Below the pieces are notes generated by a model. It ran no database searches and was not told the DNA's origin. It was given only the letters and a program-made list of their open reading frames with translations. From the NCBI GenBank assembly GCA_947253195.1, contig CAMXXM010000012.1:1-13138 (forward strand): a stretch of 13,138 nt of DNA, in the 5' to 3' direction. Shown here piece after piece: positions 6,092 through 13,138 of this stretch. The stretch's first letter is position 1; every line of letters starts with the position of its first letter. Source of the stretch: an uncultured Porphyromonas sp. Its GTDB lineage: Bacteria > Bacteroidota > Bacteroidia > Bacteroidales > Porphyromonadaceae. The position numbers and the translations under genes were made by a program.

Positions 6092-7342
6092 ATGGAATCA
6101 TCTGATCAGAAGGAAATCCTACTGGCGGTCTTCAATGGCACCGATCGCCCGGGCGTCACTGCAGCCATCACCACCGTACTTGCAAAGCACGACCTGACAA
6201 TCCTCGACATCGGACAGGTCGACATACATAAGCACCTCACCCTCGGCGTCCTCTTCTCTGTCTCCTCACAGGGCAGTGGCAACGTGCTGAAGGACCTACT
6301 CTTCTGCGCCAATGATCTAGGCGTGACGGTCACCTTCCGCATCATTGATCCCGACAGCTACTCGGAGTGGGTCGGCAATCAGGGGAAGAATAAGTACATC
6401 ATCACGCTCCTCTCCAAGACCATCACCGCCGATATGGTGGCAGCGATCACCAAGGAGGTGGCAGACCAGGGGATGAATATCGACTCCGTCGATCGCCTGA
6501 CAGGGCGCATCCCTTTGGTGGAGAATCAGAGGCACCCAAGAGCCAGTATTGAGATCTCCCTCCGCGGGACTCCCAAGGATCAGGTCGCTATGCAGCGACA
6601 CATCATCCGCATATCTGACGAGCACCATATGGACGTCTCCTTCCAGCAGGATAGCATGTTCCGCCGGATGAGACGCTTGATCTGCTTCGATATGGACTCG
6701 ACCCTGATCAAGACTGAGGTGATCGACGAGCTTGCAGAGAGGGCAGGTGTAGGGGATCAGGTAAAGGAGATCACCGCCCGCGCCATGCGTGGCGAGATCG
6801 ACTTCCGAGAGAGCTTCAAGGAGCGCGTGGCACTTCTCAAAGGGCTTGACGCAAGTGTTATGCAGGATATTGCCGTCAACCTGCCTCTTATGGATGGTCT
6901 GGAGCGGACGATGCATATCCTCAAGCGTGTCGGCTTCAAGATTGCGATCCTCAGCGGTGGCTTCACCTACTTCGGTAATTACCTCAAGGACCTCTTTAAC
7001 CTTGACTACGTCTACGCCAATGACCTCGAGATAGGACCGGATAATAAGCTGACAGGTAGATACATCGGTGAGGTAGTAGACGGACGACGTAAGGCGGAGC
7101 TCCTGAAGCTCATTGCCCAGCTGGAGAAGGTCGACATCCGGCAGACCGTGGCTGTCGGCGATGGTGCAAACGACTTGCCGATGCTCTCCACGGCAGGACT
7201 GGGCATAGCCTTCCATGCCAAGCCCAAGGTGCAGGAGAGCGCCAAGCAGTCCATCACCACGACCGGTCTGGATGGCATCCTCTACTTCTTAGGGTATAAA
7301 GACTCACAACTTGACGAACTACAATTCTCTAACATCCAATAA
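6092..7342 (+). CDS. serB: Phosphoserine phosphatase SerB with two N-terminal ACT domains
   Basis: SerB hydrolyses O-phospho-L-serine to serine, the last step of serine synthesis, in the cytoplasm. The 416 residues divide into ACT domain 1 (about 8-85, AVFNGTDRPGVTAAI), ACT domain 2 (about 102-175) and a HAD phosphatase domain (about 195-400). HAD motif I is FDMDST with nucleophile Asp200 and acid Asp202. Motif II is LSGG with Ser288. Motif IV is GDGAND (356-361). The cap region RAMRGEIDFRESFKERV is typical of SerB. The double ACT layout is known in actinobacterial and Bacteroidota SerB and suggests allosteric control by amino acids, probably serine. It is the first gene of a tight group: the next ATG follows 3 nt after its stop. 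Confidence 0.95.
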   Translation: MESSDQKEILLAVFNGTDRPGVTAAITTVLAKHDLTILDIGQVDIHKHLTLGVLFSVSSQGSGNVLKDLLFCANDLGVTVTFRIIDPDSYSEWVGNQGKNKYIITLLSKTITADMVAAITKEVADQGMNIDSVDRLTGRIPLVENQRHPRASIEISLRGTPKDQVAMQRHIIRISDEHHMDVSFQQDSMFRRMRRLICFDMDSTLIKTEVIDELAERAGVGDQVKEITARAMRGEIDFRESFKERVALLKGLDASVMQDIAVNLPLMDGLERTMHILKRVGFKIAILSGGFTYFGNYLKDLFNLDYVYANDLEIGPDNKLTGRYIGEVVDGRRKAELLKLIAQLEKVDIRQTVAVGDGANDLPMLSTAGLGIAFHAKPKVQESAKQSITTTGLDGILYFLGYKDSQLDELQFSNIQ

Positions 7343-7345
7343 ATC

Positions 7346-7648
7346 ATGATCACCCACATAGTCCTCTTCCAGCTCGACGACAAGCTCGCCGGTGAGGAGA
7401 AAGAGTTGCACCTTGCAGCACTGAAGTCAGACTTCGAGCAGTTGCCCCACACCATCAAGGAGCTGGTGGACCTGCGCATCGAGATCAATGCCAACCCCTC
7501 GGAAAAGTACGACCTCGCCCTCATCGCTCACTGTGAGGATCTGCAGAAGCTCCACGACTACGCCACCCACCCCGATCACGTCGCACTGGTAGGTAAGTAC
7601 ATCAAGCCCTATCTTGTCTCCCGAGCCTGCGTCGACTACAGGGGTTGA
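7346..7648 (+). CDS. Dabb (stress-responsive A/B barrel) domain protein
   Basis: This is a small protein of 100 residues forming one dimeric alpha-beta barrel (Dabb). The visible pattern is HIVLFQLDD at the N-terminus, the middle strand LVDLRIEINANPSEKYDLALIAHCED, and the family end LHDYATHPDHVALVGKYIKPYL. Dabb proteins are mostly of unknown role; some bind small molecules, and plant members respond to salt stress. Catalysis cannot be read from the sequence. It lies 3 nt after serB, and the alkyltransferase frame overlaps its last 35 nt, so it is probably cotranscribed. There is no sign of decay. Confidence 0.85.
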   Translation: MITHIVLFQLDDKLAGEEKELHLAALKSDFEQLPHTIKELVDLRIEINANPSEKYDLALIAHCEDLQKLHDYATHPDHVALVGKYIKPYLVSRACVDYRG

Positions 7649-8102
7649 GAACCACATCCTCTCATCTCCCATAGGTTCCATGAGGGTGATCATAGATCCA
7701 CACACGCTGGATCTGTGGTCGTGTCTGCCGGCTCCCGAGGAGGCGCCTGAGGAGGCGCCCTTGCTTGCAGACCTCCAGAGGGCACTGTTACTCTGTCGTC
7801 CCCTGCCGAGTCGGTTCAGGATCCACCAGGCAAGCCCTGCCTGGGCACCCCACTTTTGGGACCTCCTCGCCTCGACCAGGTCGGGTCAGACCATTACTTA
7901 TGGGCAGCTCTGCCGACTTAATTCGCTCACCCCTGGATATGCGAGGGCAGTCGGGCATCTCTTATCCCAAAACAGATACGCCATCCTCCTACCCTGCCAC
8001 CGAGTAGTACCGGCAGACCACTCCATAGGGCATTACCGCTGGGGCAGCGAGAGGAAGAGGTTACTCCTTGACTACGAGAGAGAGCATCCCGATGAGATCT
8101 GA
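7614..8102 (+). CDS. O6-alkylguanine-DNA alkyltransferase (MGMT/Ogt family)
   Basis: This is a suicide DNA repair protein that takes alkyl groups from O6-alkylguanine onto its own cysteine. The 162 residues have a short N-terminal region (ILSSPIGSMRVIID matches the family's TPIG strand) and a clear C-terminal DNA-binding domain: GQTITYGQLCRL, RAVGHLLSQN with the Arg of the arginine finger, and the active-site motif LLPCHRVV with Cys128, then HYRWGSERKRLL. The cysteine is present, so this is a true transferase and not an ATL protein. The only in-frame start that keeps the SPIG strand is TTG at 7614, overlapping the Dabb gene by 35 nt. ATG at 7680 would cut into that strand. The start is therefore uncertain. 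yraN overlaps its end by 11 nt. Confidence 0.85.
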   Translation: MSPEPASTTGVENHILSSPIGSMRVIIDPHTLDLWSCLPAPEEAPEEAPLLADLQRALLLCRPLPSRFRIHQASPAWAPHFWDLLASTRSGQTITYGQLCRLNSLTPGYARAVGHLLSQNRYAILLPCHRVVPADHSIGHYRWGSERKRLLLDYEREHPDEI

Positions 8103-8511
8103 TAATGCCTCCGCCACCGATGGTCATGCGATCGAGCTTATGTGCGCCGACCTGATGCGCCAAAAGGGCTACACCATCATTGCACAAAATTACCGGTCCG
8201 GACCTCTGGAGCTGGACCTGATCGTCATGGAGGGGACCACACTCTGCTTCATCGAGGTAAAAGCGAGGAGTAACCTCGGAGCACTTCGGGATCTCGAGTC
8301 ACTCATCACGCCACAGAAGCAACTCAACATCCTACGAGCTGCCAAGGCTTTCCTCCAGGATAAGAAAGGGGGGAGACACCTGGTCTACAGCGACATCCGC
8401 TTTGACTACCTCCTGATCTATATACCGAAGGATGGCAGGGAGCCCGGCTACAAGATTTTCCGCAACGCCATCTACGATATGCCTCCGGGATATGAGGATA
8501 TCCGCCTATAG
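8092..8511 (+). CDS. yraN: UPF0102/YraN family protein (predicted endonuclease-like fold)
   Basis: This is a 139-residue member of UPF0102 (YraN), a widespread family with a restriction-endonuclease-like fold and no settled function. The pattern is GHAIELMCADLMRQKGYTII, then NYRSGPLELDLIV with Glu40 and Asp42, then FIEVKARS with Glu55 and Lys57. Together these give the E-x-D...E-x-K arrangement of the nuclease fold. The first acidic motif is LELD instead of the more common GEID. The ATG at 8092 overlaps the alkyltransferase stop by 11 nt, indicating translational coupling; an upstream TTG at 8068 is less likely. Being joined to a DNA repair gene fits a nucleic-acid role, but that is inference. 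Confidence 0.88.
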   Translation: MRSDNASATDGHAIELMCADLMRQKGYTIIAQNYRSGPLELDLIVMEGTTLCFIEVKARSNLGALRDLESLITPQKQLNILRAAKAFLQDKKGGRHLVYSDIRFDYLLIYIPKDGREPGYKIFRNAIYDMPPGYEDIRL

Positions 8512-8605
8512 GTTGAGAGGAATGGCTCCTACGGAGAGCGTCTCGTCAGCTGGCGTAGCACCGGCGGAAAGAGGATCACGCAAGGGTCCTAAGTGAGGAA
8601 ATAGG

Positions 8606-8613
8606 TATATTTG
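8606..8613 (+). promoter_or_regulatory. Candidate pgi operon promoter, -7 box TATATTTG
   Basis: TATATTTG matches TAnnTTTG and lies 39 nt upstream of the pgi ATG, leaving a 5' UTR of about 33 nt. The -33 region shows no clear TTTG. The 8512-8652 gap has no terminator-like hairpin, so some readthrough from yraN is possible. Confidence 0.45.
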
Positions 8614-8652
8614 CGTAGAAGTAAAATCAAAGAACTAAAGTATCGAGAACAT

Positions 8653-10008
8653 ATGGAGTATATCTCGCTGGACACTAAGAACGCTCTGTGCAACAATGAT
8701 CTGCAGGCAAAGTACCGCTCCCTCATCAAGGATGCCGATGCGGCTCATGAGTCACTCTACACAGGAGATCGCCCGGGGAATGACTTCCTCGGATGGGTCT
8801 CCCTGCCCTCTTCGATCACAGAGGAGACGCTGAGTGAGATCGAGGAGGCGGTGAAGCCCCTACGGGAAGACTGCGACTTTGTGGTCTCTGTCGGTATCGG
8901 TGGCTCCTACCTCGGGATCCGTGCGGTCTACGATGGGGTGAGAGACTCCTTTGCCGACTACAAGGAGCAGCGCGGGCCCAGACTCCTCTTTGCCGGCAAT
9001 CAGGTGAGCGAGGACTATCTCGCCGAGCTGATTGACCTCCTGAGGGGACGCAAGTTTGGCATCATCAATATCTCCAAGAGTGGTACGACGACAGAGCCCT
9101 CTATTGCCTTTAGGCTCCTGAAGGAGCTCTTGGAGTCGCAGGAGGGAGTAGACTTTGCGCGCATGCACATCATCGCCATTACCGATGCACACAAGGGAGC
9201 TCTACGCAAGCTCTCCGATGATGAGGGCTACAAGACCTTCGTCATCCCGGATCCGGTAGGCGGGCGCTTCACTGTCCTCACACCGGTCGGGCTGGTGCCT
9301 CTCGCTACTGCCGGCTGCGACATCCGATCATTAGTGAGAGGGGCGCAGGATATGGAGAAGCACATTGGGCGGGGTGTCAGGGGCGAGGAGAATATGGCTG
9401 TCCGCTATGCCGCGACCCGCAATGCGCTCTACCATAATGGGAAAAAGCTGGAGATACTGAATAACTTCAATCCCCGCTTCCACTACATCGGTGAGTGGTG
9501 GAAGCAGCTCTTCGCCGAGAGCGAGGGCAAGGATGGGAAGGGCATCTTCCCCACCTTAGCCGACTTCACCACCGACCTTCATTCCATAGGACAGATGATC
9601 CAGCAGGGCGAGAGGAATCTCTTTGAGACCTTTGTAAGTGTCACGAGACCGCGCCACTCCGTCATCGTGCCTGAGGATAAGGAAAACCTTGACGGGCTCA
9701 ATTATCTCTCGGGTAAGCACGTCGACTTTGTCAATAAGAATGCAGAGACGGGGACCATCCTCGCTCACCTTGATGGGGACGTGCCTGTGCTGCGCCTTGA
9801 GATCCCGGAGCTGAGTGAGTACTATATTGGTCAGCTCTTTTATTTCTTCGAGAAGTCTGTCGGCATCAGCGGATATATGCTGGGGGTCAATCCCTTTAAC
9901 CAACCAGGTGTGGAGGACTATAAACGCAATATGTTTGCGCTCCTCGGCAAGCCCGGCTACGAGGAGGAGACCAAGAAGATTCGGACCCGTCTCGACGAGA
10001 AAAAGTAA
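8653..10008 (+). CDS. pgi: Glucose-6-phosphate isomerase
   Basis: This cytoplasmic enzyme interconverts glucose 6-phosphate and fructose 6-phosphate in glycolysis and gluconeogenesis. The 451 residues fit the short, Bacillus-like form. Visible landmarks are the sugar-phosphate (SIS) motif [10 protein letters not shown] (81-90), SKSGTTTEP (141-149), [27 protein letters not shown] with catalytic Glu289, DLHSIGQ with His310, and the C-terminal signature [16 protein letters not shown] with Lys424. The ATG at 8653 is preferred over TTG at 8611, because that triplet is part of the promoter -7 box and the extra residues are not conserved. It leads a group of four genes, with the DUF4290 gene 5 nt after its stop. 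Confidence 0.97.
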   Translation: MEYISLDTKNALCNNDLQAKYRSLIKDADAAHESLYTGDRPGNDFLGWVSLPSSITEETLSEIEEAVKPLREDCDFVVSVGIGGSYLGIRAVYDGVRDSFADYKEQRGPRLLFAGNQVSEDYLAELIDLLRGRKFGIINISKSGTTTEPSIAFRLLKELLESQEGVDFARMHIIAITDAHKGALRKLSDDEGYKTFVIPDPVGGRFTVLTPVGLVPLATAGCDIRSLVRGAQDMEKHIGRGVRGEENMAVRYAATRNALYHNGKKLEILNNFNPRFHYIGEWWKQLFAESEGKDGKGIFPTLADFTTDLHSIGQMIQQGERNLFETFVSVTRPRHSVIVPEDKENLDGLNYLSGKHVDFVNKNAETGTILAHLDGDVPVLRLEIPELSEYYIGQLFYFFEKSVGISGYMLGVNPFNQPGVEDYKRNMFALLGKPGYEEETKKIRTRLDEKK

Positions 10009-10013
10009 GATAT

Positions 10014-10691
10014 ATGCTACAAGACTATAAGGAAAACGACGCCAAGCCCTTGATCCTGCCTCAGTACGGACGTAATGTCCAGAATATGGTCGACCGCTGC
10101 GTCGAGATAGGGGATCCCGCAACCCGTCAGCAGTGTGCGGAGACGATCATCGATACGATGCGCTCCTTTGCCACGACGGATAAGGATCGGGAGGACTTCG
10201 AGCAGATCCTCTGGGATCACCTATATATCATGTCCCGCTTCCGGCTGGAGGTGGACTTCCCCTACCCCGTCACCTCTCGTGAGGAGTATGAGGAGCCGGT
10301 CGTGCCGAGACTGGATGACTGTACACAGGAGCCTCCCAAGTATCGCCACTATGGACACACGATAGAGCGGATGGTGGAGATCGTGAAGGGGTTTCCGGAG
10401 GGCGAGGAGCGGGATGAGCTGGCGAGGATCACTGCCGTGGAGATGAAGCGCCAGTACTGCAGCTGGAATAAGTCCTCCGTCGCTGACACCAAGATCTTTG
10501 CAGATCTCTATGAGCTCTCCAAGGGAGAGGTCTACCTCGATGAGCACATCTGCACGTTGCCTGAGGCAGGAGCTCTCACAGCCCCGACCGGCAACACTCC
10601 CCACATGAGTAATAACAATCGGAAGGGCAGCAACAATAATCGGGGGCGAGGGAATAAGGGCGGCAACCATAATAAGAAGAAAAGAAGATAA
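10014..10691 (+). CDS. DUF4290 protein with basic Asn/Gly/Lys/Arg tail
   Basis: This 225-residue protein resembles DUF4290, a family I know only from Bacteroidota and without assigned function. The first 170 residues are helical and charged (LPQYGRNVQNMVDRCVEI, WDHLYIMSRFRLEVDFPYP, YGHTIERMVEIV), with two similar YGxxIxxMV segments at about 18-26 and 113-121. There is no signal peptide or membrane segment, so it is probably cytoplasmic. The last 28 residues are low-complexity and strongly basic (NNNRKGSNNNRGRGNK, ending KKKRR), like the disordered RNA-binding tails of ribosome-associated factors. It sits 5 nt after pgi and 5 nt before murA. A role in RNA or ribosome biology would fit the tail and the nearby rimM, but that is inference. 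Confidence 0.8.
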   Translation: MLQDYKENDAKPLILPQYGRNVQNMVDRCVEIGDPATRQQCAETIIDTMRSFATTDKDREDFEQILWDHLYIMSRFRLEVDFPYPVTSREEYEEPVVPRLDDCTQEPPKYRHYGHTIERMVEIVKGFPEGEERDELARITAVEMKRQYCSWNKSSVADTKIFADLYELSKGEVYLDEHICTLPEAGALTAPTGNTPHMSNNNRKGSNNNRGRGNKGGNHNKKKRR

Positions 10692-10696
10692 GTATC

Positions 10697-12007
10697 ATGG
10701 GCGCATTTGTCATAGAGGGTGGTCGGCAGATGAAGGGGACCCTCGTCCCTCAGGGGGCCAAAAACGAGGCCCTACAGGTCATCTCTGCCGCCCTGCTTAC
10801 CGACCAAGAGGTCCGCATCTCCAATGTCCCTGACATCCTCGACGTGAAAAACCTCATCCGGCTGATGATGGATCTGGGGGTGAAGGTGACTAAGGAGAGT
10901 GAGGATACCTATTGCTTCCAGGCCGATGATGTCAATCTTGACTTTGCCTACTCGGAGGAGTTTCTTATCAAGTGCCGCAAGCTGAGGGGGTCGATCCTCC
11001 TTTTGGGTCCCCTACTCTCACGCTTCGGGAAGGCCGTGATCACAAAGCCGGGAGGAGACAAGATAGGTCGGCGCAGGCTCGACACTCACTTCCAAGGCTT
11101 CCAGAGTCTGGGAGCCACCTTTGACTATGACGAGGAGACTGAGCTCTTCTCGATGCAGGCTAAGGACGGACTGCACGGGAAGTATATGCTCTTAGAGGAG
11201 GCATCGGTCACCGGCACCGCCAACGTCATCATGGCGGCCGTCCTTGCCGAGGGTACCACCACGATCTACAACGCCGCCTGCGAGCCATATGTACAGCAGC
11301 TCTGCCGGCTACTCATCGCGATGGGTGCCAAGATAGAGGGAGTCGCAAGCAATAGACTGACGATCGAGGGAGTTGACCACCTGTCAGGAGCAGACCACAC
11401 GATCCTGCCCGATATGATCGAGGTGGGGAGCTTCATCGGCATGGCCGCTATGACCGCCTCCGAGATCACCATCGTCAATCCGCATATCGAGGAGATGGCG
11501 ATGATCCCCCGGGCATTTCAGCAGCTGGGGATACGAACCGAGATGAGGGGAGAGGATTTATTCATCCCAGCACAGGAGCACTACGAGATCGACACCTTTA
11601 TGGACGGCTCTATCCTGACCATTGCGGACGCTCCTTGGCCGGGACTGTCACCGGACCTCATCAGCGTGATGCTGGTGGCGGCGACGCAGGCGAGAGGAAG
11701 CGTACTCTTTCATCAGAAGATGTTTGAGAGCCGACTCTTCTTTGTGGACAAGCTGATCGACATCGGCGCACAGATCATCCTGTGCGATCCTCACCGTGCT
11801 GCCGTGATCGGGCTTGACCGCTCTCACCCATTCCGTGCCGCCACGATGGACTCACCCGACATACGTGCAGGTATTGCGCTGCTCATCGCAGCCATGTCGG
11901 CCAGTGGGACGAGCCGCATCAATAACATCGAGCAGATCGACCGCGGCTACCAAAATATCGACAAGCGCCTCAATGCCATCGGTGCCTCGATAAGTCGCAT
12001 CGACTAA
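10697..12007 (+). CDS. murA: UDP-N-acetylglucosamine 1-carboxyvinyltransferase MurA, Asp-type active site
   Basis: MurA transfers enolpyruvyl from PEP to UDP-GlcNAc, the first committed step of peptidoglycan precursor synthesis, in the cytoplasm. The 436 residues form the usual EPSP-synthase-like double domain. Seen are QGAKNEAL with Lys22 and Asn23, KLRGSILLLGPLL with Arg97, the catalytic-loop motif KPGGDKIGRRRLD, SVTGTANVIMAAVLAEG, the catalytic SPDL Asp in APWPGLSPDL, and DIRAGIALLIAAM with the conserved Arg. In the loop, the residue matching E. coli Cys115 is Asp121. The same Cys-to-Asp change is known in Mycobacterium tuberculosis, Chlamydia and Borrelia and makes the enzyme insensitive to fosfomycin. 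All other key residues are kept, so it should be active. It is fourth-gene coupled: rimM starts 10 nt after its stop. Confidence 0.97.
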   Translation: MGAFVIEGGRQMKGTLVPQGAKNEALQVISAALLTDQEVRISNVPDILDVKNLIRLMMDLGVKVTKESEDTYCFQADDVNLDFAYSEEFLIKCRKLRGSILLLGPLLSRFGKAVITKPGGDKIGRRRLDTHFQGFQSLGATFDYDEETELFSMQAKDGLHGKYMLLEEASVTGTANVIMAAVLAEGTTTIYNAACEPYVQQLCRLLIAMGAKIEGVASNRLTIEGVDHLSGADHTILPDMIEVGSFIGMAAMTASEITIVNPHIEEMAMIPRAFQQLGIRTEMRGEDLFIPAQEHYEIDTFMDGSILTIADAPWPGLSPDLISVMLVAATQARGSVLFHQKMFESRLFFVDKLIDIGAQIILCDPHRAAVIGLDRSHPFRAATMDSPDIRAGIALLIAAMSASGTSRINNIEQIDRGYQNIDKRLNAIGASISRID

Positions 12008-12017
12008 CATCTCCCCG

Positions 12018-12548
12018 ATGAAACCCACAGATCTCCGGCTGCTACCTGACCACTACATCGCCCTCGGTCCGATACTTAAGACCTATGGCACGATGGGCGA
12101 CTTCATCGTCGACTCCTTCCCGGAGACGGCACTGGACGACTACATTTTCATTGAGATAGAGGGGATTAAGGTTCCCTTTGAGATCGAGGAACTGGTGGAC
12201 CGGAGCGGTCAAGTGGTCGTCAAGGTCTCCGGCGTGGATGACGTGGAGACGGCTGAGCTATACCGTGGCTGTCCCACCTTCGCCGCACCGAGCGATCAGC
12301 ACGACTTGACTCAGGATGAGGGCGAGAGCTACCAAAGCCTTGTCGGATGGCGAGTCTACAGCTCTAATGACGACTCCTATCTCGGTATAGTGGAGCGGTA
12401 CGATGACAGTACTGCTAACGTCCTGCTGTGTGTACGCTCAGACGATGGGACAGAGCACCTACTCCCCTGGGTGAAAGAGTGGATAGAGACACTCGATGAG
12501 GCGCACCACATCCTTCGCCTCACCCTGCCTGAGGGGCTACTCGAGTGA
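12018..12548 (+). CDS. rimM: Ribosome maturation factor RimM
   Basis: RimM helps mature the 30S subunit head (16S rRNA 3' domain, with protein S19). The 176 residues show the N-terminal RimM barrel (YIALGPILKTYGTMGDFIV, and VVVKVSGVDDVETAELYRGC) and the C-terminal PRC-barrel (LVGWRVYSSNDDSYLGIVERY, then LLPWVKEWIETLDEAHHILRLTLPEGLLE). The family's closing LPEGLL motif is present. It is the last gene of the pgi-DUF4290-murA-rimM group. Only 5 bp separate it from the convergent cdsA, and no terminator hairpin is visible, so transcripts from both sides probably overlap. Confidence 0.94.
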   Translation: MKPTDLRLLPDHYIALGPILKTYGTMGDFIVDSFPETALDDYIFIEIEGIKVPFEIEELVDRSGQVVVKVSGVDDVETAELYRGCPTFAAPSDQHDLTQDEGESYQSLVGWRVYSSNDDSYLGIVERYDDSTANVLLCVRSDDGTEHLLPWVKEWIETLDEAHHILRLTLPEGLLE

Positions 12549-12553
12549 CTCTG

Positions 12554-13138
12554 TCAGAGGTAGACAAAGAGGATGATGAAGATGAATGCTGGGGGCGCCG
12601 CAAGGATCGTGCTATCGATGCGGTCCAGTATGCCTCCATGCCCGGGAAGGATATGCCCGGAGTCCTTCACATCATAGCAACGCTTTAACAGGCTCTCAAA
12701 GAGATCCCCACAGGTGGCAAAGAAGCCCACGATGGCAGCGAGGATGAGCCAGTTAACCAAGCTGGTCACTGCCGGGAAGAAGTAGTAGAATGCCACCGCT
12801 CCCAAGAGAGTGAAGGCTATACCGCCCAGCAGTCCCTCCACAGTCTTGTGAGGGGAGATGTGCGGCGCCATCTGATGCTTGCCGATCATACTGCCGACGC
12901 AATAAGCGCCAGAGTCATTGAGCCAGATAAATACAAATATCGGCAGCAACCAGAACGTGTGATCAAAGCTGAGCAGGTACTGTCCTGTATCCTCCGGAGC
13001 CATATAGCAGAGCAGCATCAGCGCCCCAAAGGGCACAGTCGTATAGAGGTGCGAAAAAAAAGCGTGCGCTATCTCCTCGATCGCATGGGGACGTCTCCGG
13101 AAGAGCTCCGTTATGATGTAGAAGAGGTAGTAGGCAAC
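12554..13138 (-). CDS. cdsA: Phosphatidate cytidylyltransferase CdsA, C-terminal part (5' end outside window)
   Basis: CdsA makes CDP-diacylglycerol from phosphatidic acid and CTP, the precursor of phosphatidylethanolamine and cardiolipin, in the inner membrane. The window holds the last 194 residues. The frame is open to the right edge, and an apparent GTG start at 13036 is internal. Several hydrophobic helices are visible (for example FWLLPIFVFIWL, LLGGIAFTLLGAVAFYYFF, LVNWLILAAIVGFFATCGDL). The family signature is complete at the end: SLLKRCYDVKDSG followed by PGHGGILDRIDS. It is convergent with rimM and independent of its operon. Confidence 0.94.
   Translation of the reverse strand, partial: VAYYLFYIITELFRRRPHAIEEIAHAFFSHLYTTVPFGALMLLCYMAPEDTGQYLLSFDHTFWLLPIFVFIWLNDSGAYCVGSMIGKHQMAPHISPHKTVEGLLGGIAFTLLGAVAFYYFFPAVTSLVNWLILAAIVGFFATCGDLFESLLKRCYDVKDSGHILPGHGGILDRIDSTILAAPPAFIFIILFVYL

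Noticed and set aside
6317..7216. 299-codon frame antisense to serB
   Set aside because: It is a shadow frame; SerB motifs occupy the plus strand throughout.

Overview
The window looks like a chromosomal segment of a Bacteroidota bacterium, probably near Porphyromonadaceae. The reasons are the moderately high GC, the gene families (a DUF4290 protein next to murA, an ACT-ACT-SerB protein, an Asp-type MurA), weak Shine-Dalgarno sites, and several boxes matching the Bacteroidota promoter -7 consensus TAnnTTTG. The genus is inferred from gene content, not proven. Most of the window is ordinary housekeeping sequence. The interesting material lies in the gaps.

Layout: (1) 2-2468, the end of sufB, then sufC and sufD, closed by a strong intrinsic terminator; no sufS or sufE follows. 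(2) 2530-2777, a gene-free convergent gap with four copies of a 16-bp palindrome at an exact 22-bp pitch, the last copy inverted. (3) 2778-5068, an RtcB-family RNA ligase gene (minus strand) divergent from a WYL-domain regulator gene (plus strand). Their 110-bp gap holds opposed promoter-like boxes around an 8-7-8 inverted repeat, a good operator candidate. (4) 5069-6091, about 1 kb without an intact gene. It holds traces of a decayed plus-strand reading frame. On the minus strand it holds four TAnnTTTG boxes and two structured stretches that look like small RNA genes; one has a GNRA-capped hairpin and ends in a 10-bp stem followed by T7.

(5) 6092-8511, serB, a Dabb-domain protein gene, an O6-alkylguanine-DNA alkyltransferase gene and yraN, tightly packed or overlapping and probably one operon. 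(6) 8653-12548, pgi, a DUF4290 gene, murA and rimM, spaced 5-10 nt apart and probably one operon. It links central carbon metabolism, peptidoglycan precursor synthesis and 30S ribosome maturation. (7) 12554-13138, the C-terminal part of cdsA on the minus strand, convergent with rimM and only 5 bp from it.

The main candidates for something undescribed are the rtcB/WYL divergent switch with its palindrome, the leftward small RNA candidates at 5794-5900 and 5675-5744, and the 22-bp phased palindrome array. MurA carries Asp in place of the usual catalytic Cys, which predicts intrinsic fosfomycin resistance.
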